NCBI GenBank assembly: GCA_963575745.1
Contig: CAUYUJ010021171.1
Location: forward strand, 1-62,000
From: Prorocentrum cordatum
Taxonomy: Eukaryota > Sar > Dinophyceae > Prorocentrales > Prorocentraceae
DNA: 62,000 bases
Direction: 5' to 3'
The translations under genes were made by a program, and so were the position numbers. This document shows, one piece after another, positions 1 to 10,139 of the stretch; positions within the stretch are counted from its first letter, which is position 1, and each line of letters opens with the position of its first letter. The notes under the pieces were generated by a model. It was not told the DNA's origin, ran no database searches, and was given only the letters and a program-made list of their open reading frames with translations.

Positions 1-1450
1 TCGCGGGCTTGGCTCCCACGCCCGAGGCGGCGAAGAGGCGGGGTACCTCCTCGAGCGGGACCCCCTTCGTCTCCTTGATGCACGCGGCGATAACGACCAG
101 GTTCAGCGCATTGAAAGCCGCGAAGAACCAGACCATCCCCGCGAAGCCGAGCGCGTCGAGCAGCTCGGGAACCACGACCGTGAGCACCGCGTTGGCGGCG
201 TACTGGACGAACACCGCCAGGGACGTGGCCCTGTCCCTCTCCGCCATGGTGAACAGCTCGGACGGGTACACCCACGGGATCATGCCCCACGCCAGCTGCC
301 AGACGAAGGCGAACAGGCACAGGAGCGCCAGCTCCAGGTCTGTGGACCAGCCCAGCTTGGAGGAGAAGCCCACGAGGACGAGCAAGGGGCAGATCGTCGC
401 CGTGACCAGGGCGAGCTGGATGCGCCTGCCGCCCCACTGGGAGTCGAGCAGGGCTAGGCCTACCACGATCCCCACGACCTGCAGCGCGGTGAAGGCGACG
501 TTCGCGCCGAAGGGGTTCTCGAAACCCATCAGCTTGAAGACGTCCGCCGAGAACATGATCACCATGTTCATCCCAGTGAACTGCTGTGCGAACTGGAGCC
601 AGCAGGCGATCAGCACGCGCCTGCGGAGGCTGGGGTGGCCCTCGGAGCCCACCACCATGTCCAGCCACCGGACCTGGCCGGCGCTGCTCTCGTGCTCCAA
701 CTGCTCCATCACCTCCGCGGCCTCGGCGCTCACGCTGCCGGCGCGCACCTTCGCCAGCACGAGGGCACCCTCCTCGAGGCCGCGCTTCGCCATGACGTAG
801 CGCGGGGACTCGGGCGCGAGCCAGACCCCGAGGGCCACCGCAACGCCCGCGATGCCAGGCAGCAGCATGCCCACGCGCCAGTCGTCGTCGAAGTAGGTCA
901 CGACGGACGCCACCAGCTGCCCCAGCACCACGTTGACCTGGAACATCGAGCCCGTGGCCCCGCGGACCGCGGGGGCGCTGACCTCCGAGTTGTACAGCGG
1001 GAGGGCGAAGGTGCACACGCCGATGCCGAACCCGGTGACGAACCGCCCGGCGAAGAAGACGGCGTCGCTGCCGAGGGTGACGTAGGAGGTCAGCAGGCAG
1101 CCGAGCAGGCAGATGGCCGCCCCCGCGGAGATGCACGGGCGGCGGCCGAAGCGGCGAGCGACGGGCGGCCCCAGCAGCAGACTCCCCGCCGCCGCTCCCG
1201 CGAAGAGCAGCGACGAGGCCGGCGTGACGAAGTCCTTCAGCCACCTGGCATTACTGGCCGCCCCATGGGTGGCGTCGTCCCCGCACGACGTGGCGTCGCC
1301 GTAGCTCCAGAGGCACCAGGTGTCGCGGAAGCTGCCAAACCCCTGCACGGATCCGAAGTTGCCGCAGTCGATCCCGAACATGATCGCACCGATCATCGCG
1401 GTGCTGATGGCCACATACATGCGAGCGTTCGGCTGGGACTCGGCCGCCAT
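1..1450 (-). CDS. MFS sugar transporter, C-terminus cut by window edge
   Basis: Plasma- or organelle-membrane carrier predicted to move a hexose or related sugar, probably by proton symport. Reading from the ATG at 1450 gives 483 uninterrupted codons that run off the window. Family signatures occur in order: an N-terminal transmembrane segment with FGIDCGNFGSVQG (about residues 25-37), the loop 2-3 motif FGRRP (101-105), PESPRYVMAKRG after TM6 (213-224), QQFTGMN in TM7 (289-295), the TM10-11 motif PWVYPSELFTMAERDRA (392-408), and KETKG (459-463) in place of the usual PETKG. The usual family length is about 480-550 residues, so only the tail is missing. No earlier in-frame ATG exists before a stop near 1573. 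It has no introns and a spliced-leader relic 111 bp upstream, so it is probably a retroposed copy of an mRNA. Function is certain at superfamily level; the substrate is inferred. Confidence 0.93.
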   Translation of the reverse strand, partial: MAAESQPNARMYVAISTAMIGAIMFGIDCGNFGSVQGFGSFRDTWCLWSYGDATSCGDDATHGAASNARWLKDFVTPASSLLFAGAAAGSLLLGPPVARRFGRRPCISAGAAICLLGCLLTSYVTLGSDAVFFAGRFVTGFGIGVCTFALPLYNSEVSAPAVRGATGSMFQVNVVLGQLVASVVTYFDDDWRVGMLLPGIAGVAVALGVWLAPESPRYVMAKRGLEEGALVLAKVRAGSVSAEAAEVMEQLEHESSAGQVRWLDMVVGSEGHPSLRRRVLIACWLQFAQQFTGMNMVIMFSADVFKLMGFENPFGANVAFTALQVVGIVVGLALLDSQWGGRRIQLALVTATICPLLVLVGFSSKLGWSTDLELALLCLFAFVWQLAWGMIPWVYPSELFTMAERDRATSLAVFVQYAANAVLTVVVPELLDALGFAGMVWFFAAFNALNLVVIAACIKETKGVPLEEVPRLFAASGVGAKPA

Positions 1451-1561
1451 TGCGAGCCGTTGCAGGCTGGGGTCCCCTCGTGTCCAACAGGTCGAGCGCG
1501 TCGACTTAGGTCCAGTGACGCCAGAGCTTGGCACTGTGAGCAACAAACGCCCAAACAATAG

Positions 1562-1582
1562 CTTGAGCCAAAATGGCTACGG
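1562..1582 (-). other. Dinoflagellate spliced-leader relic
   Basis: The reverse complement reads CCGTAGCCATTTTGGCTCAAG, a perfect match to 21 of the 22 positions of the conserved dinoflagellate spliced leader; the leading D position is C here. It has the same orientation as the sugar transporter and lies where the 5' end of its mRNA would be. The spliced leader is normally added to mRNA by trans-splicing and is not part of the gene, so its presence in DNA marks reverse transcription of a mature message. Confidence 0.9.
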
Positions 1583-1599
1583 GAAACAAAAAGATCCAT

Positions 1600-2905
1600 G
1601 GATGGAAGGCGGATCGTTTTCACGTGCTGGTTCTCGTCTGAGAACCCTCACGCTGCAACATAATGAAGCAGCGGAATGCCGACATCAACGTGGTCGGAGG
1701 GCTGTGCATTCTCAGAAACGAGCTCTCGACCCAGACTTCCTCATGCATGGTCCTAGCGCTTGCATGCCCTACGCGGACGGGGGCGTATGAGAATTCGCGT
1801 TTCCAGCAGGCGCGAGCAGTAGTGTAAAGGAGTACGTGCTTGACTCATTGAGGTGCTGGTATACTCTGGCAAATAGCAACCAACTGCAAGAAATCGACGG
1901 ACGCGGTCAAGATCCTCAACGACACCGAGAAGACTACGGAAGTCAAGAGTACAATGTCTGACAGACGGACAAGAACAAGCACCCTCACCTCATGGTGATT
2001 CAGACTGCCCATGCAAGCTTGACTAATGTATGCCATATGGCTCTGACTGGAAGGCTTCGCGATGTGTCCTTGATAGTAACACCGTCCGGGGCGAAGCAAT
2101 CGACTGAACTGGGCCCCTCTGGATTCAAAACCTCTCACCAATCCTCCTCTGTCCCCTCCGCGTGCTGTCAGCATGGCTAGGCAGTAGCACCAGAGCTCGG
2201 GATTGGGGGGGGTCGCTTGGTCGGGAGCATCAGCGGGGGGAGTGGATCAGCAAAAGCATAGGGACCCAACCAACGACTCGGATAAGACCACAGAGCAATT
2301 CAGAGCTCGCCAGAAGCAGTCTTCGGGAGCAATGAACTTCCAGTCCATCGGGCTCAAATTCTGCAGTAAGAATGTCGGAAGCGTTTATCAGCTGCATTCT
2401 CCTTGATCCTCCCTCGTCTCGGCCTTCCTTATTCTCCTCGGTGATGTCCTAATCCTTCATTGGCCAAGGGGGGTCGCCGAACATAGTTCAAGCTCCCTCT
2501 CTCTCTCGCTCGTTATCTCTCTATGTGCAGCACTCTGCTGCAAATCTGAAAGGTTGCACAGGGCAATCCGTTTGATGCCAACAGGCAGGTGGACTCGCTT
2601 CGCGGCGCGGCGCAAGCCAGTGCTGCTCCTCCTCGTGCTCCCCGCTCCTTCCCCTCCCCGCCTCCTCCACCCACCACCCCCGCATGTTGGGAGCCCCAAA
2701 ACCAGGAGGTGAGATACCAAGTGGTGACCTGGAACCACCAAAAAAACACCGCCGGGTTTTGGAACACGGTGTCACCGCCGGGTTCTGTGACTCGTGGGGA
2801 CTCAGCCCCTTTCGGGACATCCTCGAAAAACCACACCCAAACCGGGTGGTGACACCGAATCGCCCGATACTCTCCGCCAGGTGTTGTCGCCACCTCGTTT
2901 GGGGA
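1600..2905. other. Intergenic DNA, no supported gene
   Basis: Only short, unrelated open frames on both strands, without recognisable motifs. A pyrimidine-rich stretch lies near 2490-2520. Confidence 0.5.
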
Positions 2906-2910
2906 CTAAA

Positions 2911-3349
2911 CCCAGACATGCGACGTCCTGAACTTTTCAAGATGGGGTCCCTGGAAGTCCCGACCCTTTCTCCGGGACCGGCTTTTCATCCTGAGTTGTT
3001 TTTGTTCGGGGGGTCTGCCAAACCCGGTTCATCAGACCCGGGTCAGCAGGAAACCAAAAAAACAGCAATGCAGGAAAAAACAACTGCAACGCAAGGCTTC
3101 GCAAACCCAGGTCAACCAATATGCGCGGCCGCCTCGCGGCCACGAGCGGCTCGCTAACCCGGGTCAGCCAGAGGAGGTCTTTGCAGGATCCTGCAGGATC
3201 CGGTGCCCTGGCTGACCCCCGTTTGCATTGACCCCCGTCTCTTGAGCTCCGACCTTTGACGGTCCCGAGGCCTGGCGAGGGCCCCCCGAGGCCGAAGTTG
3301 GCCAAAAACCTCCCGTCCTGATTCTTTGTATGACGCGATCAAGTCTGGG
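2911..3349. mobile_element. Miniature inverted-repeat element, family B (copy 1, with insertion)
   Basis: Starts CCCAGACATGCGACGTC and ends with the inverted counterpart GACGCGATCAAGTCTGGG. The two halves (2911-3000 and 3245-3349) match the 187-bp copy at 15372-15558; the middle (about 3000-3245) is extra. It is flanked by an imperfect direct repeat, ttggggactaa before and ttgggggacta after. Confidence 0.65.
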
Positions 3350-3520
3350 TTGGGGGACTACCAAGCACGCCACGAGGCGCGGACGAGGAGGCCCAAGACC
3401 TCCAGCGAGTCGGACCACCTCGAGTCTGGCACTTTTCTCTGCGCGCTCGGCCTCCCTATCGGGGCCCCTGGAGCCCTCAAGCCGGGCACGGGGACGGCCA
3501 AACGTGGAGGTGGAGAATAA

Positions 3521-3670
3521 GGAGAAGGAAGAGGAGGAGGAGGAGGAGGAGGAGGAGGAGGAGGAGGAGAGGATGAGGATGAGGATGAGGATGAGGATGA
3601 GGATAATGATGATGATGAGGAGGAGGAGGTGGGGAGAAGGAGGAGGAGGAGGAGGAGGAGGGAGAGGAGA

Positions 3671-3701
<31 letters not shown>

Positions 3702-3725
3702 GGAGGAAGAGGAGGAGGAGGCCCC
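3521..3725. repeat. GAG/GAGGAT purine microsatellite
   Basis: Long runs of GAG, then GATGAG, then GGAGAA units on the plus strand. It produces spurious long open frames on both strands. Confidence 0.95.
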
Positions 3726-3855
3726 CTCGCCAGGAGCCCAAGGCCCCATAGGGGACATCCACAGCGAATCGCACTTCAAAAGGTGGAGGGGCCCAGCGGC
3801 GAAGAGCAGGAGAGAGCACCCCTCCCCCAAGCCATGATTGCTCTCGCCCCTCGTG

Positions 3856-4012
3856 TTAGGTCGTGCATGTCCGCCTACATGGGGAATTTTGGATGAAAAA
3901 ATAGAATAAGCAAAACAAAATAAGAAATATACAATAATCAGGAAATCGTCCCCAAACTATTATTTCGACTATTTGGGAATTCTCCTCCTGTAGAGGGACA
4001 TGTCCGACTAAA
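3856..4012. mobile_element. MITE family A, copy 1
   Basis: Terminal inverted repeats TTAGGTCGTGCATGTCCGCC and the complement of CTGTAGAGGGACATGTCCG enclose an AT-rich centre. It is flanked by a perfect 8-bp direct repeat CCCTCGTG (3848-3855 and 4013-4020), as hAT- or P-type transposases produce. It has no coding capacity. Confidence 0.85.
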
Positions 4013-4061
4013 CCCTCGTGCCAGCTGTACCCACTACGAAGAGCCAACCTTGGGGAAAGCG

Positions 4062-4237
4062 TTTGAAACTCTGGGGACATGGTGCCGAAACGTTGAAAAG
4101 GTGTGGCAATTTTCGGCCTCGGGGGGACCGTCAAAAAACGAGTCAGGATGAAAAACTGGTCCCGGGGAGCGGGTCGAGACTTCCAGAGACCCCGTATGGA
4201 AAAATCAGGACGTCACATGTCTGGGTCTGAAGCTCTC
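4062..4237. mobile_element. Family B element, inverted and internally deleted copy
   Basis: Matches the reverse complement of the 15372-15558 element, ending GACGTCACATGTCTGGG. The block present in other copies as GGGCCCTTGCCGGGCCTC is missing. Imperfect copies of the sequence around GTGCCGAAACGTT lie on both sides (4080-4098 and 4239-4262). Confidence 0.6.
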
Positions 4238-4536
4238 CGGACATTGTGCCGAAACGTTCCAGAAATTGAATCTCCGTCGCGGATTGCTAGAAGGTGCCCC
4301 CATTCGCCCCCAGCTGCTCGCTCCATGTTGGAACCCCTGGGGCCCTCCGGGCCTCGCAATTCCTGGGGGCATGCCCCTTGGGCCAGGGGCACTTCCAGCA
4401 ACACCCGACGCTGGGGCCCTCCAGCCCCTGACGCCGGCGCGCTGGTCCGGGCTCCCGGCCTTGCCAGAGCGCCCCCACGACGGGGACGGCGAGTCGTCCC
4501 TGAACTTGCCGGCCTGAGGGGGGGGGTGAGTGAGGG

Positions 4537-4639
4537 TGTGGTAATGATGCGTTTCAGCGCAATGGCAAAAAAGGGACCCCTAGAGGTCAAACGGCAGCGA
4601 ATGGTGCATATACACAGGTGACACATGCACTATCTCACA
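4537..4639 (-). repeat. 3' LTR of the copia element
   Basis: 103 bp, TGTGG...CTCACA on the plus strand. About 85% identical by hand count to 13629-13731. Outer flank GAGGG. Confidence 0.92.
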
Positions 4640-4918
4640 CCCGTGAAACGTTAGCACGAAGTAGCCAGTAGACCGCGCAGTACCGCTGGTCTCGGTAAGC
4701 CTCTAGGGGCAGTAACAGGAGTATTCCCATGTTGGGATCACTCAAGTCAAAGGCAGTCAGGACTCAGCCACTCACTTCCCCGATGGGATAGCACTCATCC
4801 TGGCCCTCGCCAGATTATTCTTGACCTTCTCCAAGGTAGACTCAGGGTCTGGCGTTACGTCATACGAACCTGCACGTAAGATCTTAACAAGGATATATGT
4901 GGGCATATACTTCGGCAT

Positions 4919-5333
4919 TTAAGCAACAGGCATAATGCTTATATCGGTCCATCGGATATTATCACAAAATGTGCGTGGATGTAACATCTCTACTTCTTCC
5001 GTTCCATTAATCCGACTGTCTTGTCTGAAACTACTCAAATCGATACTCAAGCGCTTTTCTGTCTTACCCATTGTTGGTGCTATGAGATGTTCTTCAAGGC
5101 TTTCGCAATCCATCATCCATAAGGGTTGGCAGCTTCTTTCCTGCGCCAGGCATGCCACGCGCATCTGCGATGGCGGCACAAATGCGCGCACCAGATTCTA
5201 CGCCCCATAAACACGACAGGGTCTCTACTTGTAGTGTAGGTTTACCTACTCGTTCAATAACTTTACTAGGTGTACATATGGGGCGAACTTGCTCACTGGT
5301 TCCCCTCGATGAACCCATGCCCTGCGAGCTCAT
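4919..5333 (-). pseudogene. copia RNase H domain, frameshifted
   Basis: Two overlapping minus frames together resemble the C-terminal RNase H of dinoflagellate copia pol. One frame (5333 to 5094) has the QVETLSCLWGVESGARICAA region. The other (5191 to 4919) has MDCESLEEHLIAPTMGK, RLSIDLSSFRQ and a final DNIRWTDISIMPVA that corresponds to the family's IRWIDT-type ending. The frame switches near 5110. It is directly downstream of the RT and just inside the 3' LTR, and is not functional. Confidence 0.8.
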
Positions 5334-5407
5334 TGAACCTAGCCCTTTGTGGCCTGAGGGGCTCGATTGTACCTTTGACTATATCCTCTCCTCATGCCCA
5401 ACTGGCG

Positions 5408-5991
5408 TCAATAAACTGCAATAGCGGACACTGTCCGCCTTGATCTCGCGAGTATCAAACTCCGCGAGTACAGCGTCCATGACTTTCTGACTTTCATCAT
5501 CTGCAGCCAACAGTATGGCACCCACGTGATCTCATGCTCGTCATTGTGGATACTGAACAAAGCAGGCATGATGCGATTATCCTTCAGACCATGAGTTTCA
5601 AAACTTTCGCGAATTTTCTTCCACGAGCCTCGTCCTGCGTCACGCGTGCCATCGACGGGCGCGCGCGCGCGATCAATGCCCCACCATCCGGTACCCCTGC
5701 GAGTTCGTCGGGCGGTGGCCTGAGCAGCATGAGGCGGTCGAGTTCCTGCCCCTGGAAATACGCAGATGCAATGTCGGCACGCTTGAGCGTCTGCTTTGCA
5801 CCGGCAGCCCATAGCACTATCAACCCTAGCCCTTCGAGTTCGCATGTTGGTAAATCCGTGCGGGTACCCAACGACTCTTTCAGATCTCCACGTGCGACAT
5901 ATCTACTCTTGTACTGGGGTGCAACCGGAGGTCCACCCGGTCTACGGATATGTTCGTTCTTGCCAATCTCAATCCATTGCGTAAGTACCAT
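5408..5991 (-). pseudogene. copia reverse transcriptase, frameshifted
   Basis: The N-terminal part (5991-5584) has YKSRYVARGDLKES, then LPTCELEGLGLIVLWAA, then KRADIASAYFQGQEL, the copia motif-A block in which the aspartate of ADIASAYF is catalytic. The downstream palm continues in another frame (about 5640-5408) with KKIRESFETHGLKDNRIMP. The expected YVDD-type motif C appears only as AILLAADDESQK in a third frame near 5520. At least two indels separate these pieces. In a live element this enzyme copies the RNA into cDNA in virus-like particles. Confidence 0.85.
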
Positions 5992-6502
5992 ACGATATCC
6001 TTACTCGGGGAGATTTTGCAGCCCCACTGAATCAATAGGTACGGCGGCGTCGAACTTCCGCCATTTTTCCCAATTCGTCTTGTCTTGCCCGTCGTAAACC
6101 GCTTTTAACGTCCTCAGATTCCCGATGGTATATAAGTTTCTTTGCACTCTTTAGCTTATTCTTAGATTGCGGCGAATGAACGGTGCGTTCATTGAAGAAT
6201 CCGACAAGCGATTCATGTGGCTTAAAAGCGAGTGAAGCTTCTCTACGTGCAAAGCAATCCATGCCCGGCCCGGATGTTCTGGCCCTGCGCGTGGCCTCAA
6301 GAAGTGGGTTCACTGGTTCGGGAGCTGGCTCCGAAACAGAATCGGGGCCCCTTCCTGCGCTACCATCGGCATTCTCGACTCTTCGGCGCATCACCTCGCT
6401 GCGACTCTGCATGCCGTGCGGGGCGTCGACTAGTAACGACCTCTGAAGAGGCGTTCGAGTCACCTGTGACGACCTCGACGCGGGCGGCACAGGAACGATC
6501 AT
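5992..6502 (-). pseudogene. copia pol linker between integrase and RT
   Basis: The minus frame from 6502 contains FARREASLAFKPHESLVGF and SAKKLIYHRESEDVKSG; a neighbouring frame continues as WEKWRKFDAAVPIDSVGLQN near 6030-6080. Such linkers precede the RT in dinoflagellate copia pol, but the assignment rests on position and style more than on a named domain. Confidence 0.55.
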
Positions 6503-6861
6503 TCCATATGACAGCTCAATTTCTTCAATTTGGCGAAATGGCGAAATACTTCCTCTATGAACTCGGGGTCTTCTGGGATCCGCGGCAGCTCTTCCGTCGC
6601 CATAGGATGTTATTCCGCGGAATGCTCTTGCGCCTGTCGTTCTGGCAGTTCACGTCGCTCGTCTACGAATGACTGCTGTTGCCCGTCTGGAGGTGCATGC
6701 CTCTCAACACCACCGTTATGGTGCTTAGAGAAATATTGGTAAGCCAGCGCTTCCGCCGTTGTACAGGGTCAAAGCCTGTCGGCAGCCACGCAGACAGGCA
6801 CGCCCTCTCTGATCACCCACGCGCACTTGCCATCGAACCCAACGATACGAGAACCAGTGCT

Positions 6862-7952
6862 CTACTTTGCGGTAACCTCGCCGTCGGTCGGCCTCTTGCG
6901 AAAGCATGCTACATCACCTACCTGGCATTTCCCAGCAAGTGGTGTTGCCTTTCGGAGAGCGGCCCTTGCCGTCCTACTCCCGACGTCGTGTTCTGCGAGT
7001 GCTGTTCTGGCAGACGCCCAGATCGCAGCCTGGCGAGAAAACTCGTCGGCTCCGTCCTCTGCAACATTCGCAAGCACTCTTAAGTCGAAAGCTTCCTCGT
7101 CGTCGAACTGACTCCCTGGAACACGAGGCATCCTTGCGAGTACCCGATGCGCAGGCGCAGATCCGCCGACCCGTGGCATCTCATCCCTCGTGTTGTCGGC
7201 TTCTGACGCAGTAGAGATGACGTCATCGAGTCCAGAAACATTCTTGTCGTGTACCACCTTCTTGAAGATGCTCTTCCACAGTCCACCATGTCTCCCGGTG
7301 CGGCCTATCTGCTCGGGAGACTCGACTCCGACGTCGCGGAGGTCGATCCCTTGACTCTGAACCCATTGCAGAAGCACTCCTCTGCTGTGAAGCCCACGGT
7401 CCAACACCACTCTCTTGGGCAAACTCGCCCATGCACACCAGTGTTGCTGAAGTGAAGTGAGGCATGCTCTCGAAGATGGCGTACCACTCCCTGCTCGACA
7501 AAGAGCACACGCTGGAATGTTGTACCCTGGCACACCATGTTCAAGAAGGTGTAACGTTCTCCACTTGTGCCTTTACCTCTGGTCAGCCGATGCAGATTGC
7601 ATGGTTGAAGAAGAACTTCTTGGGCAAGGCAAACTTGTGCGTGAGCTAGCAGTTTGTGGTGTTCGCAAGGCTCACATCGATAATTCTTGGCGGCTTCAAT
7701 GTAACCCGATGGCATCATTGAGACTCTCAATAGCTGTACGAGAACACGATTCGGCACATGACCAAACTGTCTGCGCAGTCGTCGAATGGCGATCCTTGTG
7801 CGGAGCGGGATCTGCAACCACGCTTTCCATCTCTGTCCTTCGTGCTTCGGCTCGCCAGGTAGGTTGATTTGTTCCAGGATATCCTGTTCCTCGTCCCGCA
7901 GGCGTTCCATCGAGACTGTAGCGACGTCGTCATCACCGATGATCGCGCCCAT
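6862..7952 (-). pseudogene. copia integrase (zinc and catalytic core), frameshifted
   Basis: The zinc-binding region lies in the frame from 7952: RRLRRQFGHVPNRVLVQLL, then NYRCEPCEHHK, which gives the H...C-x2-C pattern of the GAG-pre-integrase/HHCC domain. The catalytic core lies in the frame from 7533: PKRVVLDRGLHSRGVLLQW holds one catalytic aspartate, and VESPEQIGRTGRHGGLWK holds the glutamate of the D,D-35-E triad. The first aspartate of the core must fall in the frame-switch zone around 7530-7600. Integrase inserts the cDNA; the 5-bp GAGGG duplication around the element is its footprint. Confidence 0.85.
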
Positions 7953-8163
7953 ATCGTCTCGAACTCTCTTCTCTGCGGCTTCAGCGTGGAAGGCTGTGAG
8001 CGCAAGTCTATACAGTCAAACTTTCTGACCTGACTCCCTGGGGGAACCGTGGGATTTCTGACTCGATGTCCGCGTCTGGCTCGGGGTGCGAGTTCAGCGC
8101 GCTAGTGACCTCAAGGCTTGAGCAACCAGGCTCATCACAAAGAGCAACAGATACAGGACCAAT

Positions 8164-9221
8164 CTATTGAGCCAAAACAGAGAAACAAACACCGATCACA
8201 TTATCATGTGATGATGATGTGTAGGCGACGACGAGATCAGGATTGCGCTCGACGATGTCGTTTGCAACCGAAGGCCTCCGATCTGAGCGCGCCACCGTGT
8301 CGATCGAGACTGGGCGGGCGAACGCGACGCCGATGACGCAGAGCAGCACCCCGGCCAGGTTGGCCCCCATTCGTCCGCGAAACGGATCGGTGTTCCTGAT
8401 CACCTTCTCAACGATCTCCTCGTCGGTAACAGACGCGCCTGTTGCAGACAACCCGGCAACGCACGCAGATAACAACTCATCTTGCATACTGATGTTACAC
8501 AATCCAAAGCGATATTTGGCACGACTTTTAGCATTGGCTGATCCAGCTGCAGTGGCGCGCACAAATACGATGTTCCGTCAACGTGGATCCTCGAAGGCTG
8601 CGCAAATATTGCTACTCGATAGAACTCCTCAGCATCCATAGAAGAACTCATGGCAACACGATCTTCTATACGCGTCCAAAACTGCGAGTCCTTGGAGCGA
8701 CCCATAGAACTCTTCTTCCAAAGAGACCATGCCGGCGGGGACTTGATCTGAGTGTTGAACGCATCCATTTTGCAATTCACACGCGCCAATTTCGCAGCGC
8801 CCTGTTCTCCCGCGCGGCCCTTCGACGGCTCTGATGGAAACGAGCGAGGATCAATGCGCGTGCTGAGGTTCCTCTTCTTGCCGCACTCGAAAAGCAAATG
8901 CAGCTGAACTGCGCCGACGGCAATCGGCTTGAAGTCCACGACTGGATCTCCGCCCCGCTCACCGCCCTCCGTGGCCAAGTCCCCCTCGGCAGGAAAAGTC
9001 GGGGATCCTGAACGAGACGCGCGAGTCTTGCTCGATTCGTCGTCGCTGCTGGCGGCAACAATACTCGCCGGAGGCGGTGGTGGTGGCGGCAGCGGCTCTA
9101 CCCAGCGCGGCGGCCCTGGTGGCAGAGGCGGCAGAGGAGCTCTGTGAATGCGCGCAGGCGGCGGCCCATCTGGCTGCCTCGGCGCGAGGACAGCGGCCCT
9201 GCGCTCGGGCGGCGGCATCAT
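8164..9221 (-). pseudogene. Unidentified coding-like sequence inside the copia element
   Basis: I do not recognise this. Two minus frames look protein-like. The upstream one (9221 to about 8560) reads KMDAFNTQIKSPPAWSLWKK, then FWTRIEDRVAMSSSMDAEEF, then SRIHVDGTSYLCAPLQL. The downstream one (about 8562 to 8164) reads NISMQDELLSACVAGL, then SVTDEEIVEKVIRNTDPFRG, and contains a hydrophobic stretch LAGVLLCVIGVAFA. The frame switches near 8560. It lies between gag and integrase, where copia elements carry the protease and little else, so it could be an acquired gene fragment, a nested insertion or a highly diverged pol region. Confidence 0.35.
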
Positions 9222-9252
9222 AAGTGGCGTTCAAAAAAAAACGATCGCGCCC

Positions 9253-10126
9253 TTAAGTAAAAGGTGTGCCCGGAGGAAGACCCGTCAACATGCTGGCGCT
9301 GCCCAAGCGAGCCTTCTTCTTCGGCGCGTCGTCGCCGTCGTCCTGCGGAGCGCGCGCATGGTGCGACGGGGGCGATGCAGCGGCAGAAAACGATGCGGCG
9401 ACGGGCGGTGGCGAAACAGCAGCAGCAGAAATACTTCCACCAGCAGGTTTGGGCAACGCACCGGTTTCTCCATCCTCGCAAGTATTACGTACAAGTCGCA
9501 TATAGTATGAAGGCGATATCCTGCCCCCGTGGCAGACCTTCAAATAGAATGGCAGCTCGCGCCCAACGTATCGCCTCATCATTTTCTTGAAATCTTCCTC
9601 AGAATAGTCAGCGCCGAGACGTTCGCGCGAAATCGTTTCTGTGCGCCGATGACAGCGGCCACGTCGTCATCGTCTACTCCGTCAACCACGCTCGATGAAG
9701 CGCGAGATCTCTTCTCCCCCCTCCTGGCCAGCTCAGCCCCGCCACGTGGTCTGCGCCTGGCAGACGGCTCAGGAACTGGGCGCGGTGGCGCACTGGACTT
9801 CTCGAAAAAATAAAGAGCGAAGCCATCTTGTCAGCCGCAGAGATCGCCACCTCACGGGCCCAATCGGAAAAGTGACAGCAATCATCGCACTCTCCGTTGC
9901 AAGTGCGCTTGGGCCACTCATGTCGACTCAGGCGTGCAGAACTGCATTCAATGTCGCACTGCTTCAAGAACTGCTTAACACGATAACTGACAGCAACAGA
10001 GCGATGCCGACCATAACGACAGATGGCAGCAATGTGAGCAGACTGCGAAGACGCGCTCTTCGCCAAATATTTTCCCACATACTCCGCGACGCCAACAACA
10101 TGTTCATTTCCAGCTGAAATGCGCAA
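9253..10126 (-). pseudogene. Second unidentified coding-like stretch, cysteine-rich
   Basis: The minus frame from 10126 reads EHVVGVAEYVGKYLAKSA, then CDIECSSARLSRHEW, then CNGECDDCCHFSDWAREVA. The clustered cysteines (C-x3-C, C-x3-C-x2-CC) could bind metal. Another frame, open from about 9660 into 9582-9253, reads ADYSEEDFKKMMRRYVGREL, then GGRISPSYYMRLVRNTC, and ends in a basic tail with KKKARLG. No family is recognised. The two parts are in different frames, so an intron or indel must separate them if they belong together. Confidence 0.35.
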
Positions 10127-10139
10127 GATTTTGGGGGGT

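Noticed and set aside
3330-3896. Glu/Met/Gly-rich 188-codon plus frame and Ser/Leu-rich minus frames
   Set aside because: Translation of the GAG/GAT microsatellite.
8166-8178. Third spliced-leader relic (TTGAGCCAAAA)
   Set aside because: Only 11 consecutive bases match, the rest diverges, and it sits at the 3' end of an open frame rather than a 5' end; chance is likely.
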